From contig NZ_JYKA01000010.1 of assembly GCF_001676875.1 (NCBI RefSeq), positions 1 to 64,000 on the forward strand: a stretch of DNA of 64,000 nucleotides. The letters run 5' to 3'. This document shows, one piece after another, positions 30,732-38,716 of this stretch. Source of the DNA: Chromobacterium subtsugae (lineage in GTDB: Bacteria > Pseudomonadota > Gammaproteobacteria > Burkholderiales > Chromobacteriaceae). A program made the position numbers and the translations under genes. The notes under the pieces were generated by a model. That model saw only the letters and a program-made list of their open reading frames with translations. It did no database searches and was not told where the DNA came from. How positions within the stretch are numbered: the stretch's first letter is position 1; every line of letters starts with the position of its first letter.

Positions 30732-31247
30732 ATGAACGAACTGATTGTTTCGAACTTCAACGACTTCGTAATGCTGGCCGGCGACAAGATCGTGACCGAT
30801 AGCCGGCGCGTGGCCAAGGCCTTTGGCAAGCGGCACGACAACGTGTTGCGCGCCGTACGCCAACTTGCCGCAGAGTCGGGCGCATGGGGTCTACTCAATT
30901 TTGAGGAGGCCACCTACCTGGATGAACAGAACGGCCAGCGGTACGACTGCTACCAGATGACCAAGGACGGATTCGTGTTGTTGGTGATGGGCTTCACCGG
31001 CCGGAAGGCGCTGGACGTCAAGATCGGCTACATCAACGCCTTCAACGCCATGGCCGAACAGTTGAAGCGCCGCGACCTGGGCCTGTGGCAACAGATGCAG
31101 GAGCTGATCGCGCGCGAAGTGGAATCGAAGGTGCGAGCCTCGTTCGGCTCGCGCCTGATGCTGGAGAGGAAGCGCGAGATCCCGAGGCTGGAGTCGGAGC
31201 GGTTCCTGCTGGAAGGTGCGATCCAGCCCTCGCTGCTGCTGAACTGA
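30732..31247 (+). CDS. Rha-family phage antirepressor/regulator
   Basis: 171 aa. The N-terminal Rha domain reads TDSRRVAKAFGKRHDNVLRAVRQL and YQMTKDGFVLLVMGFTGRKALDVKIGYINAFNAME-like in separate blocks, the definitive Rha pattern. The C-terminal part is helical and basic. Rha proteins interfere with prophage regulation and may act as antirepressors. It sits at the edge of an Arc/Mnt-type regulatory region. Confidence 0.88.
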   Translation: MNELIVSNFNDFVMLAGDKIVTDSRRVAKAFGKRHDNVLRAVRQLAAESGAWGLLNFEEATYLDEQNGQRYDCYQMTKDGFVLLVMGFTGRKALDVKIGYINAFNAMAEQLKRRDLGLWQQMQELIAREVESKVRASFGSRLMLERKREIPRLESERFLLEGAIQPSLLLN

Positions 31248-31256
31248 TCGACGAAA

Positions 31257-31727
31257 CTATGGCTTAATCGGGTCTCTTGATATGACATAGTCGGGTACGC
31301 CGTCTTCTGCATATTTCTGCATGAGTGCACGCACCTGGGATAGCTGTGATTCTGTGATGTCAATTGAAGATTCTGATACGAACTCTGCCATGCTTGCCGT
31401 ACCCTCTAGAAACCTAGCCATGCTGGGCGCGAGAGCCCCATCGCTAATTCCGTCACGTAGTAACAGAACAGACTTGGCAAGGATTTGGGCTGTCTTTATA
31501 TAGGAAATTGCAACACTGTCCGAATAGGAAACGCGCTCCTCCATCTTGCTTAGTGTCTTTGCAAGATCATTAACGATCTTGTCATCGGACCTATTGAATG
31601 ACATGTCCAGTCTTTCGACGATTTCAGCGTTTTTGGACTTGCTTGTCGCCTTTGCTGACTCAGTGAGCCTCTCATCAAGCGGAGTCGGGATGCGGAGGGT
31701 GATCCGCGTGTATCCGTCATCAGACAT
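31257..31727 (-). CDS. Arc-family ribbon-helix-helix repressor
   Basis: 156 aa from the ATG at 31727. Residues about 5-45 form the Arc fold (YTRITLRIPTPLDERLTESAKATSKSKNAEIVERL). The remaining 110 residues are helical and unlike Arc (53 aa), perhaps an oligomerisation domain. Divergent from another Arc-like gene at 31824, with operators between. It ends 9 bp after the Rha gene, tail to tail. Confidence 0.8.
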   Translation of the reverse strand: MSDDGYTRITLRIPTPLDERLTESAKATSKSKNAEIVERLDMSFNRSDDKIVNDLAKTLSKMEERVSYSDSVAISYIKTAQILAKSVLLLRDGISDGALAPSMARFLEGTASMAEFVSESSIDITESQLSQVRALMQKYAEDGVPDYVISRDPIKP

Positions 31728-31741
31728 ACGGCACCATTTTC

Positions 31742-31808
31742 GTGTCAAAAGTTATTGACACCATTATAGTGCCGCACTACCATAGAGTCACGACACCAAA
31801 ATAGTGTC
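31742..31808. promoter_or_regulatory. Divergent promoters and operators of an immI-like switch
   Basis: Rightward promoter: TTGACA (31755-31760), 17 bp, TACCAT (31778-31783). Leftward -10: TATAAT (31768-31763 on the minus strand). Operators: GTGTCAA/TTGACAC (31742-31748 with 31755-31761) and GACAC/GTGTC (31792-31796 with 31804-31808). The interlocked promoters should be mutually exclusive. Confidence 0.65.
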
Positions 31809-31823
31809 AAAACATGGGAGGAC

Positions 31824-32000
31824 ATGGTGAAAGAAGAGCTGAACTACGTATGGAGGACTCAGATCCGCTTCCCCAAGAAGGCGGAGGATTGGGTCAAGAA
31901 CCGAGCAGCAAGTCAGTATCGTAGCGCGAACTCGGTACTACTTGATCTGGTTATGAAGGAGATTCAACGAGAGGAGGAGCAACTTGACAAGGCAGCCTGA
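31824..32000 (+). CDS. 58-aa Arc/Mnt-like repressor
   Basis: MVKEELNYVWRTQIRFPKKAEDWVKNRA... is almost exactly Arc-sized. The strand TQIRFP followed by two helices (EDWVKNRAAS; SANSVLLDLVMKEIQ) is the ribbon-helix-helix pattern. GGGAGG lies upstream of the ATG. It opens the rightward operon that includes the KilA-type antirepressor at 32507. Confidence 0.75.
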   Translation: MVKEELNYVWRTQIRFPKKAEDWVKNRAASQYRSANSVLLDLVMKEIQREEEQLDKAA

Positions 32001-32094
32001 AGCGACCGGCCCAGAAATGGTTGAAGCCCCAACAGCGGGAACTGTTGAGGCTTCGGTATCGAACATCCTGAACGCAATTCAAGGAAAATTCGCT

Positions 32095-32334
32095 ATGAAA
32101 TCTAGCACACTCACCTCGCCTGTTCAAGTTCTGGCGGACAGTGTCGAGTCCCTCGACCTCATCACCGTCCAACTGGACGATCTGCGCACCCTGATGAGCG
32201 CCATCGCCCGCCTCTCTGCTGACGATGCCGACATCCGCGGCATCGCGATCCACGCCAAGGGGATCGCCGGGGGCCTGCACAACGACGCAGACGTACTGCG
32301 CGAGCAGATCCAAAACCACATTTTGGCCGCGTGA
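32095..32334 (+). CDS. 79-aa hypothetical protein
   Basis: MKSSTLTSPVQVLADSVESLDL... with an AAGGA ribosome site. Helical (TVQLDDLRTLMSAIARL). The same frame is open back to a TTG at 31984 inside the Arc-like gene, so a 116-aa form coupled to it is possible. Family unknown. Confidence 0.5.
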   Translation: MKSSTLTSPVQVLADSVESLDLITVQLDDLRTLMSAIARLSADDADIRGIAIHAKGIAGGLHNDADVLREQIQNHILAA

Positions 32335-32345
32335 GGAGAGGGATC

Positions 32346-32510
32346 ATGAACCACGAACAGGAACTCAAGCCCGTGGCAGCCTCTATCACGGTGAAGCTCT
32401 TCGATGACGGGACTTGCTCCCTGCAGTACTCCGGCGAGACCAATCGGCTATTGCTCGGCCTGCAACTCGCACTGAAAAACATGGAACGTAGCGAGGGGGA
32501 TGCCACATGA
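32346..32510 (+). CDS. 54-aa hypothetical protein
   Basis: MNHEQELKPVAASITVKLFDDGTCSL... starts 11 bp after the previous gene and its stop overlaps the next ATG by 4 bp. Beta-strand-like middle, helical end (NRLLLGLQLALKNMERS). Coupling to the antirepressor gene is the main evidence that it is real. Confidence 0.55.
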   Translation: MNHEQELKPVAASITVKLFDDGTCSLQYSGETNRLLLGLQLALKNMERSEGDAT

Positions 32511-33250
32511 ACCTGGTAACCATGAATGGCCAGCCCATGACCATGAGCAGCCGTGAGATCGCCGAGCTGTGCGAGAAAGAGCACAAGAACGTGATCCGTG
32601 ATATCCGTGTCATGCTTGATGAGCTGGGGGGTGGCTCAGATTTGAGCCATGTCCAGGAGAGCAAGGATCTACGCGGATATACATCCTCAATCAGCCTTCC
32701 CAAAGACCTTACCCTGACACTGATCGCCGGCTACAACGTCAGGCTGCGCAAACGTATCATTGACCGCTGGATGGAATTGGAACAGAAGGTGGCAGCCCCA
32801 GTCCTCCCCGACTTCCAAGACCCGGTGGCCGCGGCGCGCGCCTGGGCCGACCAGTTGGAGGGTCGGCAGATCGCCGAGCAGCAAAAAGTACTGCTGGAGC
32901 ACAAGGTCGCTGAACAGGCGCCCAAGGTGCAGTTCCACGATGACGTTGCCAACACCATCAACTGCCAGACCATGGACGAAGTTGCCAAGGAGTTGGGCAC
33001 GGGCCGCAACCGCCTCTATGCCTTCCTGAGGGAGAAAGGAGTGCTGATGCAAAGCAATGAGCCCTACCAGCGCTTCATAGATCAAGGCTACTTCCGTGTG
33101 ATCCCCTCTCCCTGGAGGAAGCGCGGCGAGCTTCAGATGGGGCAGAAAACCGTGGTCACCGGCAAAGGCATGACCTACATCCACAGGCTGATCAACAACC
33201 TCGCGGTTGAGCTGCCTGCAAATGATCGACTGGCGGAGAGGTCAGCATGA
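32507..33250 (+). CDS. Antirepressor with Rha-type N-terminus and KilA-C/ANT C-terminus
   Basis: 247 aa. N-terminal MTMSSREIAELCEKEHKNVIRDIRVML is the Rha/AntA-like DNA-contact part. The C-terminal ANT (KilAC) domain contains QFHDDVANTINCQTMDEVAKELGTGRNRLYAFLREKGVLM and GYFRVIPSPWRKRGELQMGQKTVVTGKGMTYIHRLI in two blocks. ANT proteins bind and inactivate phage repressors, as Ant of P22 does. Under the Arc-type operator region, so normally silent in the lysogen. Confidence 0.88.
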   Translation: MNLVTMNGQPMTMSSREIAELCEKEHKNVIRDIRVMLDELGGGSDLSHVQESKDLRGYTSSISLPKDLTLTLIAGYNVRLRKRIIDRWMELEQKVAAPVLPDFQDPVAAARAWADQLEGRQIAEQQKVLLEHKVAEQAPKVQFHDDVANTINCQTMDEVAKELGTGRNRLYAFLREKGVLMQSNEPYQRFIDQGYFRVIPSPWRKRGELQMGQKTVVTGKGMTYIHRLINNLAVELPANDRLAERSA

Positions 33251-33513
33251 GCAACGTGACTACTCTGTTTGAGACCAAGATCGTTCCTGCGCATGTGATC
33301 CATGCAGCAAGTCTTCCTCAGGAACTGAAGGACAAGATCTTCAACCAGGCATTCTACATTTCCGTCCTGCACGGAAATGGTGACTTGGCTCCCCAAGACG
33401 GGATCAGTGCCGAAGCCAACAAAGCACTGGATGACCTTGCCGAGCTGATGCGGAAAGCTGAACACTTTGCAGTCATCGAAGAGCGTCCAATTCGAACAGG
33501 GAGATCGCGATGA
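33247..33513 (+). CDS. 88-aa hypothetical protein
   Basis: MSNVTTLFETKIVPAHVIHAASLPQELKDKIFNQAFYISVLHG... overlaps the antirepressor stop and the next start by 4 bp each. No domain recognised; the C-terminus is helical (KALDDLAELMRKAEHF). Probably a partner or passenger of the antirepressor operon. Confidence 0.6.
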   Translation: MSNVTTLFETKIVPAHVIHAASLPQELKDKIFNQAFYISVLHGNGDLAPQDGISAEANKALDDLAELMRKAEHFAVIEERPIRTGRSR

Positions 33514-33833
33514 CCGGGCACCGTGTTGAGGTGGCCGGATTCCGGTCTGGTCTGATGCGGGCCGCAGAGGGAATGGCCGACAATTACGGCATGGAGGATG
33601 ACGAATCCTACAGCGCCGGCAACGCAGAGGGAGAGTTGGCCTTCGCGGTGGCAGCAGCACTTGCCAACCGCTCGGAGGATCCTCTTCCTTACCTGGTCAG
33701 GCTGTTGCAAAGCGCCCTACTCCTACGCCTGGGCTTGAGTCCGGAGAGAATACCCCCGGATCAGGATCGGCTGAAAGGCTGGATCGTTGGGATGTTCGGA
33801 CTGCTTCAAGAGGCGGTCGTAGAGCAAAAATGA
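33510..33833 (+). CDS. 107-aa hypothetical protein
   Basis: MTGHRVEVAGFRSGLMRAAEGMADNYGMEDDES... Helical C-terminal half (DPLPYLVRLLQSALLLRLGL). Last gene of the antirepressor operon, followed by a terminator. Unrecognised. Confidence 0.55.
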   Translation: MTGHRVEVAGFRSGLMRAAEGMADNYGMEDDESYSAGNAEGELAFAVAAALANRSEDPLPYLVRLLQSALLLRLGLSPERIPPDQDRLKGWIVGMFGLLQEAVVEQK

Positions 33834-33836
33834 CAG

Positions 33837-33859
33837 AACCCCGCTCCGGCGGGGTTCAA
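33837..33859 (+). terminator. Terminator of the antirepressor operon
   Basis: ACCCCGC-TCCG-GCGGGGT followed by a short TCAAAA. The stem is strong but the T-run is poor. The next 150 bp (to 34004) are AT-rich and contain no gene. Confidence 0.5.
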
Positions 33860-34004
33860 AATGCCACGCTCTTTAGTTATGTATACAGATATTCTCGACT
33901 ACTGAAATCTGTCATCTTCACGTTTCACTCATGGCAATGATACCTTTTCATATCGGCAAGGTTCGGTCTGTCGATATGAGAAAATCCATATGAGGGAAGT
34001 CTCC

Positions 34005-34268
34005 ATGCCAAACGATCCGCGCAAAAAAGTAACACAACCACCGGCAGCTACTGCAGCCGCCAAAACACTGACGAGTAAATCTACCAGCCCAGCATCAAAA
34101 GCTGCGGCAGGTAGCGCTCTTTCTCAGACCAAAGCACCTGGAAAAGTTACCTCTCCCCCCGCGGCAACCCAAGCCTCCAAGGTGCTGAGAAGTAACAACA
34201 CCGGAAGCAATGCAAAAGCCGCAGCAGGCTCTACGCTGGCTCAAAAGCCACCAGCAAAGAAAAAGTAA
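34005..34268 (+). CDS. 87-aa low-complexity protein with two direct repeats
   Basis: MPNDPRKKVTQPPAATAAAKTLTSK... The pattern P-P-A-A-T-x-A-x-K-x-L-x-S then K-A-A-A-G-S-x-L-x-Q occurs twice (residues about 11-42 and 50-80). Rich in Ala, Ser, Thr and Lys, with a KKK end. A GAGG site precedes the ATG. I recall similar repeat peptides in unrelated prophages but no function. Faces the AT-rich membrane gene. Confidence 0.6.
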   Translation: MPNDPRKKVTQPPAATAAAKTLTSKSTSPASKAAAGSALSQTKAPGKVTSPPAATQASKVLRSNNTGSNAKAAAGSTLAQKPPAKKK

Positions 34269-34284
34269 TCACTCTGAAATATTT

Positions 34285-34309
34285 AACCCCGCTTCTGCGG
34301 GGTTTTTTA
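34285..34309. terminator. Terminator between the repeat protein and the membrane protein
   Basis: AACCCCGC-TTCT-GCGGGGTT followed by TTTT. Serves the plus-strand gene and lies immediately after the stop of the convergent minus-strand gene. Confidence 0.8.
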
Positions 34310-34310
34310 T

Positions 34311-34757
34311 TCACAAATACTTTTTGAATGCTTTTATTTTTCTCTCTAGCCGTCCAAGCTCTTTTTCTTTGTCAAGCGCATAAATTAATCCCTCAGTGGT
34401 TTCTGCCTTCCTGCCTTCTTTTATTTCATAAGCCAGCAGAGATATACCAGACTCCAACGATTCGATCTTATCAACATAAGACTGCTTGGCTTTTTGAGTA
34501 ATAGCCGCAGAGACAACACCTCCGCCAAGAGCCCCAAGAGACAAGGACGTCACAGCAATTGCCTCTTTAATATCAACCCCTTTAGGAAGTCGACCTTTAA
34601 GTTGAACAAATTCAAGCACGGCTCCGACCTGATAAGCGAAGATGCAAATTGCAATCCCCGCAATAAGCATTAAAAGCGGGTAGCGATATAGTGGCCACTC
34701 AAATACAACATAAAGCATAAAAATAAATATTATCGGCAGCGCCAACCATTCAGACAT
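34311..34757 (-). CDS. AT-rich membrane protein with cytoplasmic coiled coil (moron)
   Basis: 148 aa from the ATG at 34757 (GGAG nine bases upstream). Two N-terminal spans (LALPIIFIFMLYVVF and PLLMLIAGIAICIFAYQVG), a further hydrophobic Gly-rich segment (ITSLSLGALGGGVVSAAI-like), then a charged coiled coil (KIESLESGISLLAYEIKEGRK...). Its low GC content contrasts with both neighbours, a sign of recent acquisition. The architecture resembles membrane effectors of anti-phage or exclusion systems, but no family is assigned. Confidence 0.65.
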   Translation of the reverse strand: MSEWLALPIIFIFMLYVVFEWPLYRYPLLMLIAGIAICIFAYQVGAVLEFVQLKGRLPKGVDIKEAIAVTSLSLGALGGGVVSAAITQKAKQSYVDKIESLESGISLLAYEIKEGRKAETTEGLIYALDKEKELGRLERKIKAFKKYL

Positions 34758-34815
34758 AACAATAAGCTCCAAATTAAATCTCAAAGCGATTCTACTCACT
34801 TCCATAAGGTATGCA

Positions 34816-36258
34816 ATGAGCTTCCAAGACGTATTGAACACCGCCACCCGCACCGCGGGCGCACTGGATGGCGTGGTGTCTGCGGCCGGTCAGCTGACGG
34901 ATGCGCTGGGCCTGGGCGGCGCCACCTTTTGGGACCAGTTGCGGCCGGCCAGCTACCGCGGCATCCCGTTCGCCGTGCTGGCATCCGATGGTGAATTCGG
35001 CCGTCGGCTGGCTGAGCACGAGTACCCGAACCGGGATGTGCTGTGGGTGGAGGATATGGGCCGGCGCGGGCGGCGCATCAACTTGATCGGCTTCCTGGTT
35101 GGCGACGACGTCATCAGTCAGATGCAGCAGATGATCGCCGCGGCTGAGCAGGAGGGGCGCGGCGAGCTGGTGCATCCCACGCTGGGCACGCTCTACGTCA
35201 GCCTGGGGCCGATGCGCGTGTCCGAGCGCTGGGACCAGGGGCGCTACGTTGAGCTGTCGATGCAGTTTGTCGAGTCCGGCGACCGCGAGTTTCCGGACGA
35301 GCAGCAAGACACTTCCAGCTGGTTATCCAATCTGGCCGACGAGGCCGGCCTGTCTGTTGAGGCGGATTTTGTCGCCGGTCTCATCGGCCAGGTCAAGCAA
35401 GGGGTCGCTGTGGTGCAGTCGGTGGTGAGCACTGCGGCGCAGTGGGCCAGCCGCATCAATCAGGTAGTGAGCGCGGCCAAGGGGATTTACAACTCAGTGG
35501 CCGGCGTCGCTGGCCAGCTGCAGACGCTGGACAGCTTCGCCAATCGCTACGGCGACCCGCGCGGCGTGGCCGCGCCCAGCACCCCTACGCCATCGCCCAC
35601 GCGGCGGGCCGTCGCCGCCAGCGCTATTCAACGCCAAGCGGTAACGGCCTCGGCGGCGGCGGTGTCGGCGGCGGCCGGCCAGCTTGGCGCCCAGGCTGCC
35701 GCCATTCAGCCGTTGCCGGCGGCCGTGTCGCAATCGGTGGCCGCCCTGGTCGCGGCGAGCGCCAGTCCCATGGACGCCATCAACGCATTGACTGCGCTCA
35801 GCCAGCTGCCCATGCCTCAGGGCGTGGATACCTCGCCCATGGGCGTGGCCATGACCACTGCGCAGCAACAGACGGTAGCGATGATGCGGCGCGCGGCGGT
35901 GATCGGCGTTTGCCGCGCTGTATCGGCCTACCAGCCGACCAGCTATGACGACGCTGCCTCATTGAGGAGCCGGGTGTCGCAGTTGGTAGAGCGGGAGGCG
36001 GTTGCCGCGGCAGACGCCGGGAGTATGGCGAGCTATCAGGCGTTGCGTGATCTGCGCACCGCGGTGGTGGCCGACCTGACGGCCCGCGGCGGTTCGCTGG
36101 CGCGCATGATGCCGGTCTCCATTCCGCAGCCCATGCCGTCCATGGTGCTGGCGCAGCGGCTCTATCGCGATCCGTCGCGCGCGGGTGAGTTGGCGCAGCA
36201 GGCCGGCGCCATCCACCCGCTGTTCATGCCTACGCAGTTCAATGCGCTGGCTCAGTAG
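34816..36258 (+). CDS. DNA circularisation/tail protein (Mu gp43/N-like)
   Basis: 480 aa. The N-terminal 160 residues form the DNA_circ_N domain: WDQLRPASYRGIPFAVLASDGEFGRRLAEHEYPNRD in two blocks, then GRRINLIGFLVGDDV and LVHPTLGTLYVSLGPMRVSE. The rest is Ala-rich helix, as in gp43 of Mu-like phages. It is a tail baseplate-region protein. The tail order resumes here after the cargo block. Confidence 0.85.
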   Translation: MSFQDVLNTATRTAGALDGVVSAAGQLTDALGLGGATFWDQLRPASYRGIPFAVLASDGEFGRRLAEHEYPNRDVLWVEDMGRRGRRINLIGFLVGDDVISQMQQMIAAAEQEGRGELVHPTLGTLYVSLGPMRVSERWDQGRYVELSMQFVESGDREFPDEQQDTSSWLSNLADEAGLSVEADFVAGLIGQVKQGVAVVQSVVSTAAQWASRINQVVSAAKGIYNSVAGVAGQLQTLDSFANRYGDPRGVAAPSTPTPSPTRRAVAASAIQRQAVTASAAAVSAAAGQLGAQAAAIQPLPAAVSQSVAALVAASASPMDAINALTALSQLPMPQGVDTSPMGVAMTTAQQQTVAMMRRAAVIGVCRAVSAYQPTSYDDAASLRSRVSQLVEREAVAAADAGSMASYQALRDLRTAVVADLTARGGSLARMMPVSIPQPMPSMVLAQRLYRDPSRAGELAQQAGAIHPLFMPTQFNALAQ

Positions 36259-36553
36259 ATGCTGAGAATGGGTCCTCCGGCATGGTGTAGGTGATGTTCT
36301 TGTACTTCTCCGCCTGCTGCTTGGCCCATTTCTCGCGCATCTGCGGCGTGATGCCGGCTTCGCTCCACTGCTGGCCCTTCGGCACCGCCTTTTTCTGGCA
36401 GTAAAACGTCGACGGGTGACCGATGTTGTTGTTGTGGAGCACCCACCGGGGGCCGGCCTGCAGGCAGTCCTCGGCAGTCTTATAGATGCCTTGCGGCACA
36501 ACGCCGCCTTGCCAGCCATCCGACATCACCATCACAAGCAAAAAGCCAATCAT
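36239..36553 (-). CDS. 104-aa small exported protein, antisense moron
   Basis: From the ATG at 36553 (GGAG upstream). N-terminal hydrophobic leader (MIGFLLVMVMSDGWQGG), then TAEDCLQAGPRWVLHNNNIG, STFYCQKKAVPKGQQW and a charged end. Two Cys could pair. It lies antisense between gp43 and gp44 and overlaps the end of gp43 by 20 bp. Possibly expressed in the lysogen; unknown family. Confidence 0.5.
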   Translation of the reverse strand: MIGFLLVMVMSDGWQGGVVPQGIYKTAEDCLQAGPRWVLHNNNIGHPSTFYCQKKAVPKGQQWSEAGITPQMREKWAKQQAEKYKNITYTMPEDPFSASTEPAH

Positions 36554-36584
36554 TGCCCACTCCTCATGACATTGAGCTGACATT

Positions 36585-37670
36585 ATGGATGACCTCACCC
36601 TTGTTACCAACGGCCAGCGTATTTCCGGTTGGACCACCGTCAATGTTGTGCGCGGAATTGAGCGCTTCCCATCCGGCTTCCAGATCGGCATGACCGAGCA
36701 CTACCCGAAAGAATTTGGGCGCTTTTTGCTGAATCCGGGCGACCCCGTCCAGGTGCTTCTGGGCAGCGATATCGTAGTGACGGGCTACGTGGATGATTTC
36801 ACTCCCGCACTGTCCTCCGGGGCGCACTCCATAGCTGTCAGCGGCCGCGGCAAATGCCAGGACCTGGTCGACTGCAGCCACTTTTTCAACGGCTGCCAGA
36901 TGACCAACATCACCCCGCTGGCCATGGCCATCCAGTTGGCCACGCCCTATGGCATCGATGTGGTGTCGGATGTCGGCGCCGGCGAGGTGGTGCCGGTATG
37001 GCAGCTGCCGTGGGGGGAGACCCCTTACAACATCCTGGAGCCTGTGGCGCGCAACAGCCAGATGCTGGTCTACGAAAATCCGGATGGCTCGTTGAGGCTG
37101 TCGCAGGCGATGCGGGCCTCTGCCGGCGTTCGCTACCCGGTGGTGGCGGAGGGGGTCAACATCGAGTCCATCACCATGCGCTGGTCCATGGCGCAGCGCT
37201 TCAGCCAGTACATCGGCCGGAGCTTGCCAATGGACATGATGAGCGACGTGGGGGTCGGTCCTGACGTTGTGGCAGTGGTGAATGACCCCGGCGTGCCGCG
37301 ACTGCGCGTACGCAGCATCATCGCTGAGACAGGAGACACATCTGATTTCCAGATCACCAAGGCGCGTGTCAACTGGGAAGCCGTCCGCCGTGCTGGTCGC
37401 AGTTCACAGGCAAACGTAACCGTGGATAGCTGGCGAGACGAGGCCGGCAACCTGTGGCAGCCCAACACGCTGGTGACGCTGGTGGCGCCGACGGTGCATG
37501 TGCCGCGCGCGAACTGGCTGATTTCTGAGGTGGCCTACCGCCGTGACGAGACCGGCACGCATGCCGACCTGACGCTGATGCCGCCGGAGGCATTCGCCGT
37601 CCAGCCCGTCAACCTGTTCCCGACCATGCGCGACGTTGTCGCCGGCGCTGCCCAAGGAGGCAATGGATGA
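36585..37670 (+). CDS. Baseplate hub protein (Mu gp44/gpP-like)
   Basis: 361 aa. N-terminal LVTNGQRISGWTTVNVVRGIERFPSGFQIGMTE in two parts, VTGYVDDFTPALSSGAHSI and SGRGKCQDLVDCS are the gp44/phage late control D-like pattern. VARNSQMLVYENPDGSLRL continues it. Forms the hub onto which the spike is built. Confidence 0.88.
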   Translation: MDDLTLVTNGQRISGWTTVNVVRGIERFPSGFQIGMTEHYPKEFGRFLLNPGDPVQVLLGSDIVVTGYVDDFTPALSSGAHSIAVSGRGKCQDLVDCSHFFNGCQMTNITPLAMAIQLATPYGIDVVSDVGAGEVVPVWQLPWGETPYNILEPVARNSQMLVYENPDGSLRLSQAMRASAGVRYPVVAEGVNIESITMRWSMAQRFSQYIGRSLPMDMMSDVGVGPDVVAVVNDPGVPRLRVRSIIAETGDTSDFQITKARVNWEAVRRAGRSSQANVTVDSWRDEAGNLWQPNTLVTLVAPTVHVPRANWLISEVAYRRDETGTHADLTLMPPEAFAVQPVNLFPTMRDVVAGAAQGGNG

Positions 37671-38275
37671 TTCAGCAGATAGAGCGACTGGCGCGGCGTG
37701 TCTGGATGCTGCTGGGCCGCGGGCGCATTACGGCGCCGGCCAGCGATGGCGGCCCGGTGCAGGTGCTGCAGGTCCAGATGGGCCGCGACGAGACTCGCGA
37801 CCACCTGCGCCGGCTGGCGGATTACGGGTTCACCAGCCACCCGCCGGTGGGATCCGACGCCGTCGTGCTGTTCCCGCTGGGCGACCGCAACAACGGCGTG
37901 GTGGTGGCCACCAACCACCAGGGCAGCCGGATGACAGGTTTGAAGCCGGGTGAGGTGGCGATTTTCGATAACCGCGGCCAGTCGGTGTATCTCACCGCCG
38001 GCGGCATCGTCGTCAATGGCGCCGGCTTGCCGCTCACGGTCAACAACACCCCCACGGTGACGGTCAACGCCAGCGCCGGCGTGAAGCTCAACACGCCCGA
38101 GTTGGATGTGAGCGGGCTGATCAAGGCCGGCGGCGACATCATCGACAACGCCGGCAGCAATGCCCACTCCATGGCGCAGATGCGTGGCATCTTCAACGGC
38201 CACAACCACGCGGTGCAAGGCGTTCAGGGCGGCAGCTCGACCGTCACCACGCAACAGCCCAACCAGCAGGAATAG
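37667..38275 (+). CDS. Baseplate spike protein (Mu gp45 / gpV-like)
   Basis: 202 aa. The OB-fold region (RDHLRRLADYGFTSHPPVGSDAVVLFPLGDRNNGVVVATNH) is followed by a repetitive beta-helix (LPLTVNNTPTVTVNASAGVKLNTPELDVSG). Its FNGHNHAVQG tip carries the H-x-H metal site that binds iron in such spikes. Pierces the outer membrane. Confidence 0.88.
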   Translation: MIQQIERLARRVWMLLGRGRITAPASDGGPVQVLQVQMGRDETRDHLRRLADYGFTSHPPVGSDAVVLFPLGDRNNGVVVATNHQGSRMTGLKPGEVAIFDNRGQSVYLTAGGIVVNGAGLPLTVNNTPTVTVNASAGVKLNTPELDVSGLIKAGGDIIDNAGSNAHSMAQMRGIFNGHNHAVQGVQGGSSTVTTQQPNQQE

Positions 38276-38278
38276 CGC

Positions 38279-38716
38279 ATGGACATTTCCACCGTTTGGG
38301 TGGCCGGCACGCATGGCGACTGGGTGCTGGCCGGTTCTGAATTGTTGGCCGGCAATGACTTGCAATCCGCCATTTTGCTCAGCCTGGGCACTGACCGCGA
38401 GGCCGGCCCGGACGACGTCATTCCCGATGGCAGCGGCGACCCGCGCGGGTGGTGCCTGGATGACACCGCGCGCCCGATCGGCTCGCGCCTGTGGTTGCTG
38501 GCGCGTGCCAAACAGACCCGGGAGACCGCCAACCGCGCCCGCGATTACATCGCCGAGGCCTTGCAGTGGCTGATCGACGACGGCGTGGTAGCCAAATTCG
38601 ACATCACCACGCAGTGGGTGGCGCCCTCCACGCTGGGCGCGCAGGTTGTGTCATACAGCACGGCCGGCGCGCGCAGCGCCGTGCAATTCAAGTGGGCCTG
38701 GAATGGAGTGAACTGA
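38279..38716 (+). CDS. Baseplate wedge-type protein (Mu gp46-like)
   Basis: 145 aa. The family pattern GD ... LLSLGTDREAGPDDVIPDGSGDPRGWCLD and RLWLLARAKQTRETANRARDYIAEALQWLIDDGVV (two blocks) is GP46/gpW-like. The stop overlaps the gp47 start as TGATG. Confidence 0.85.
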   Translation: MDISTVWVAGTHGDWVLAGSELLAGNDLQSAILLSLGTDREAGPDDVIPDGSGDPRGWCLDDTARPIGSRLWLLARAKQTRETANRARDYIAEALQWLIDDGVVAKFDITTQWVAPSTLGAQVVSYSTAGARSAVQFKWAWNGVN

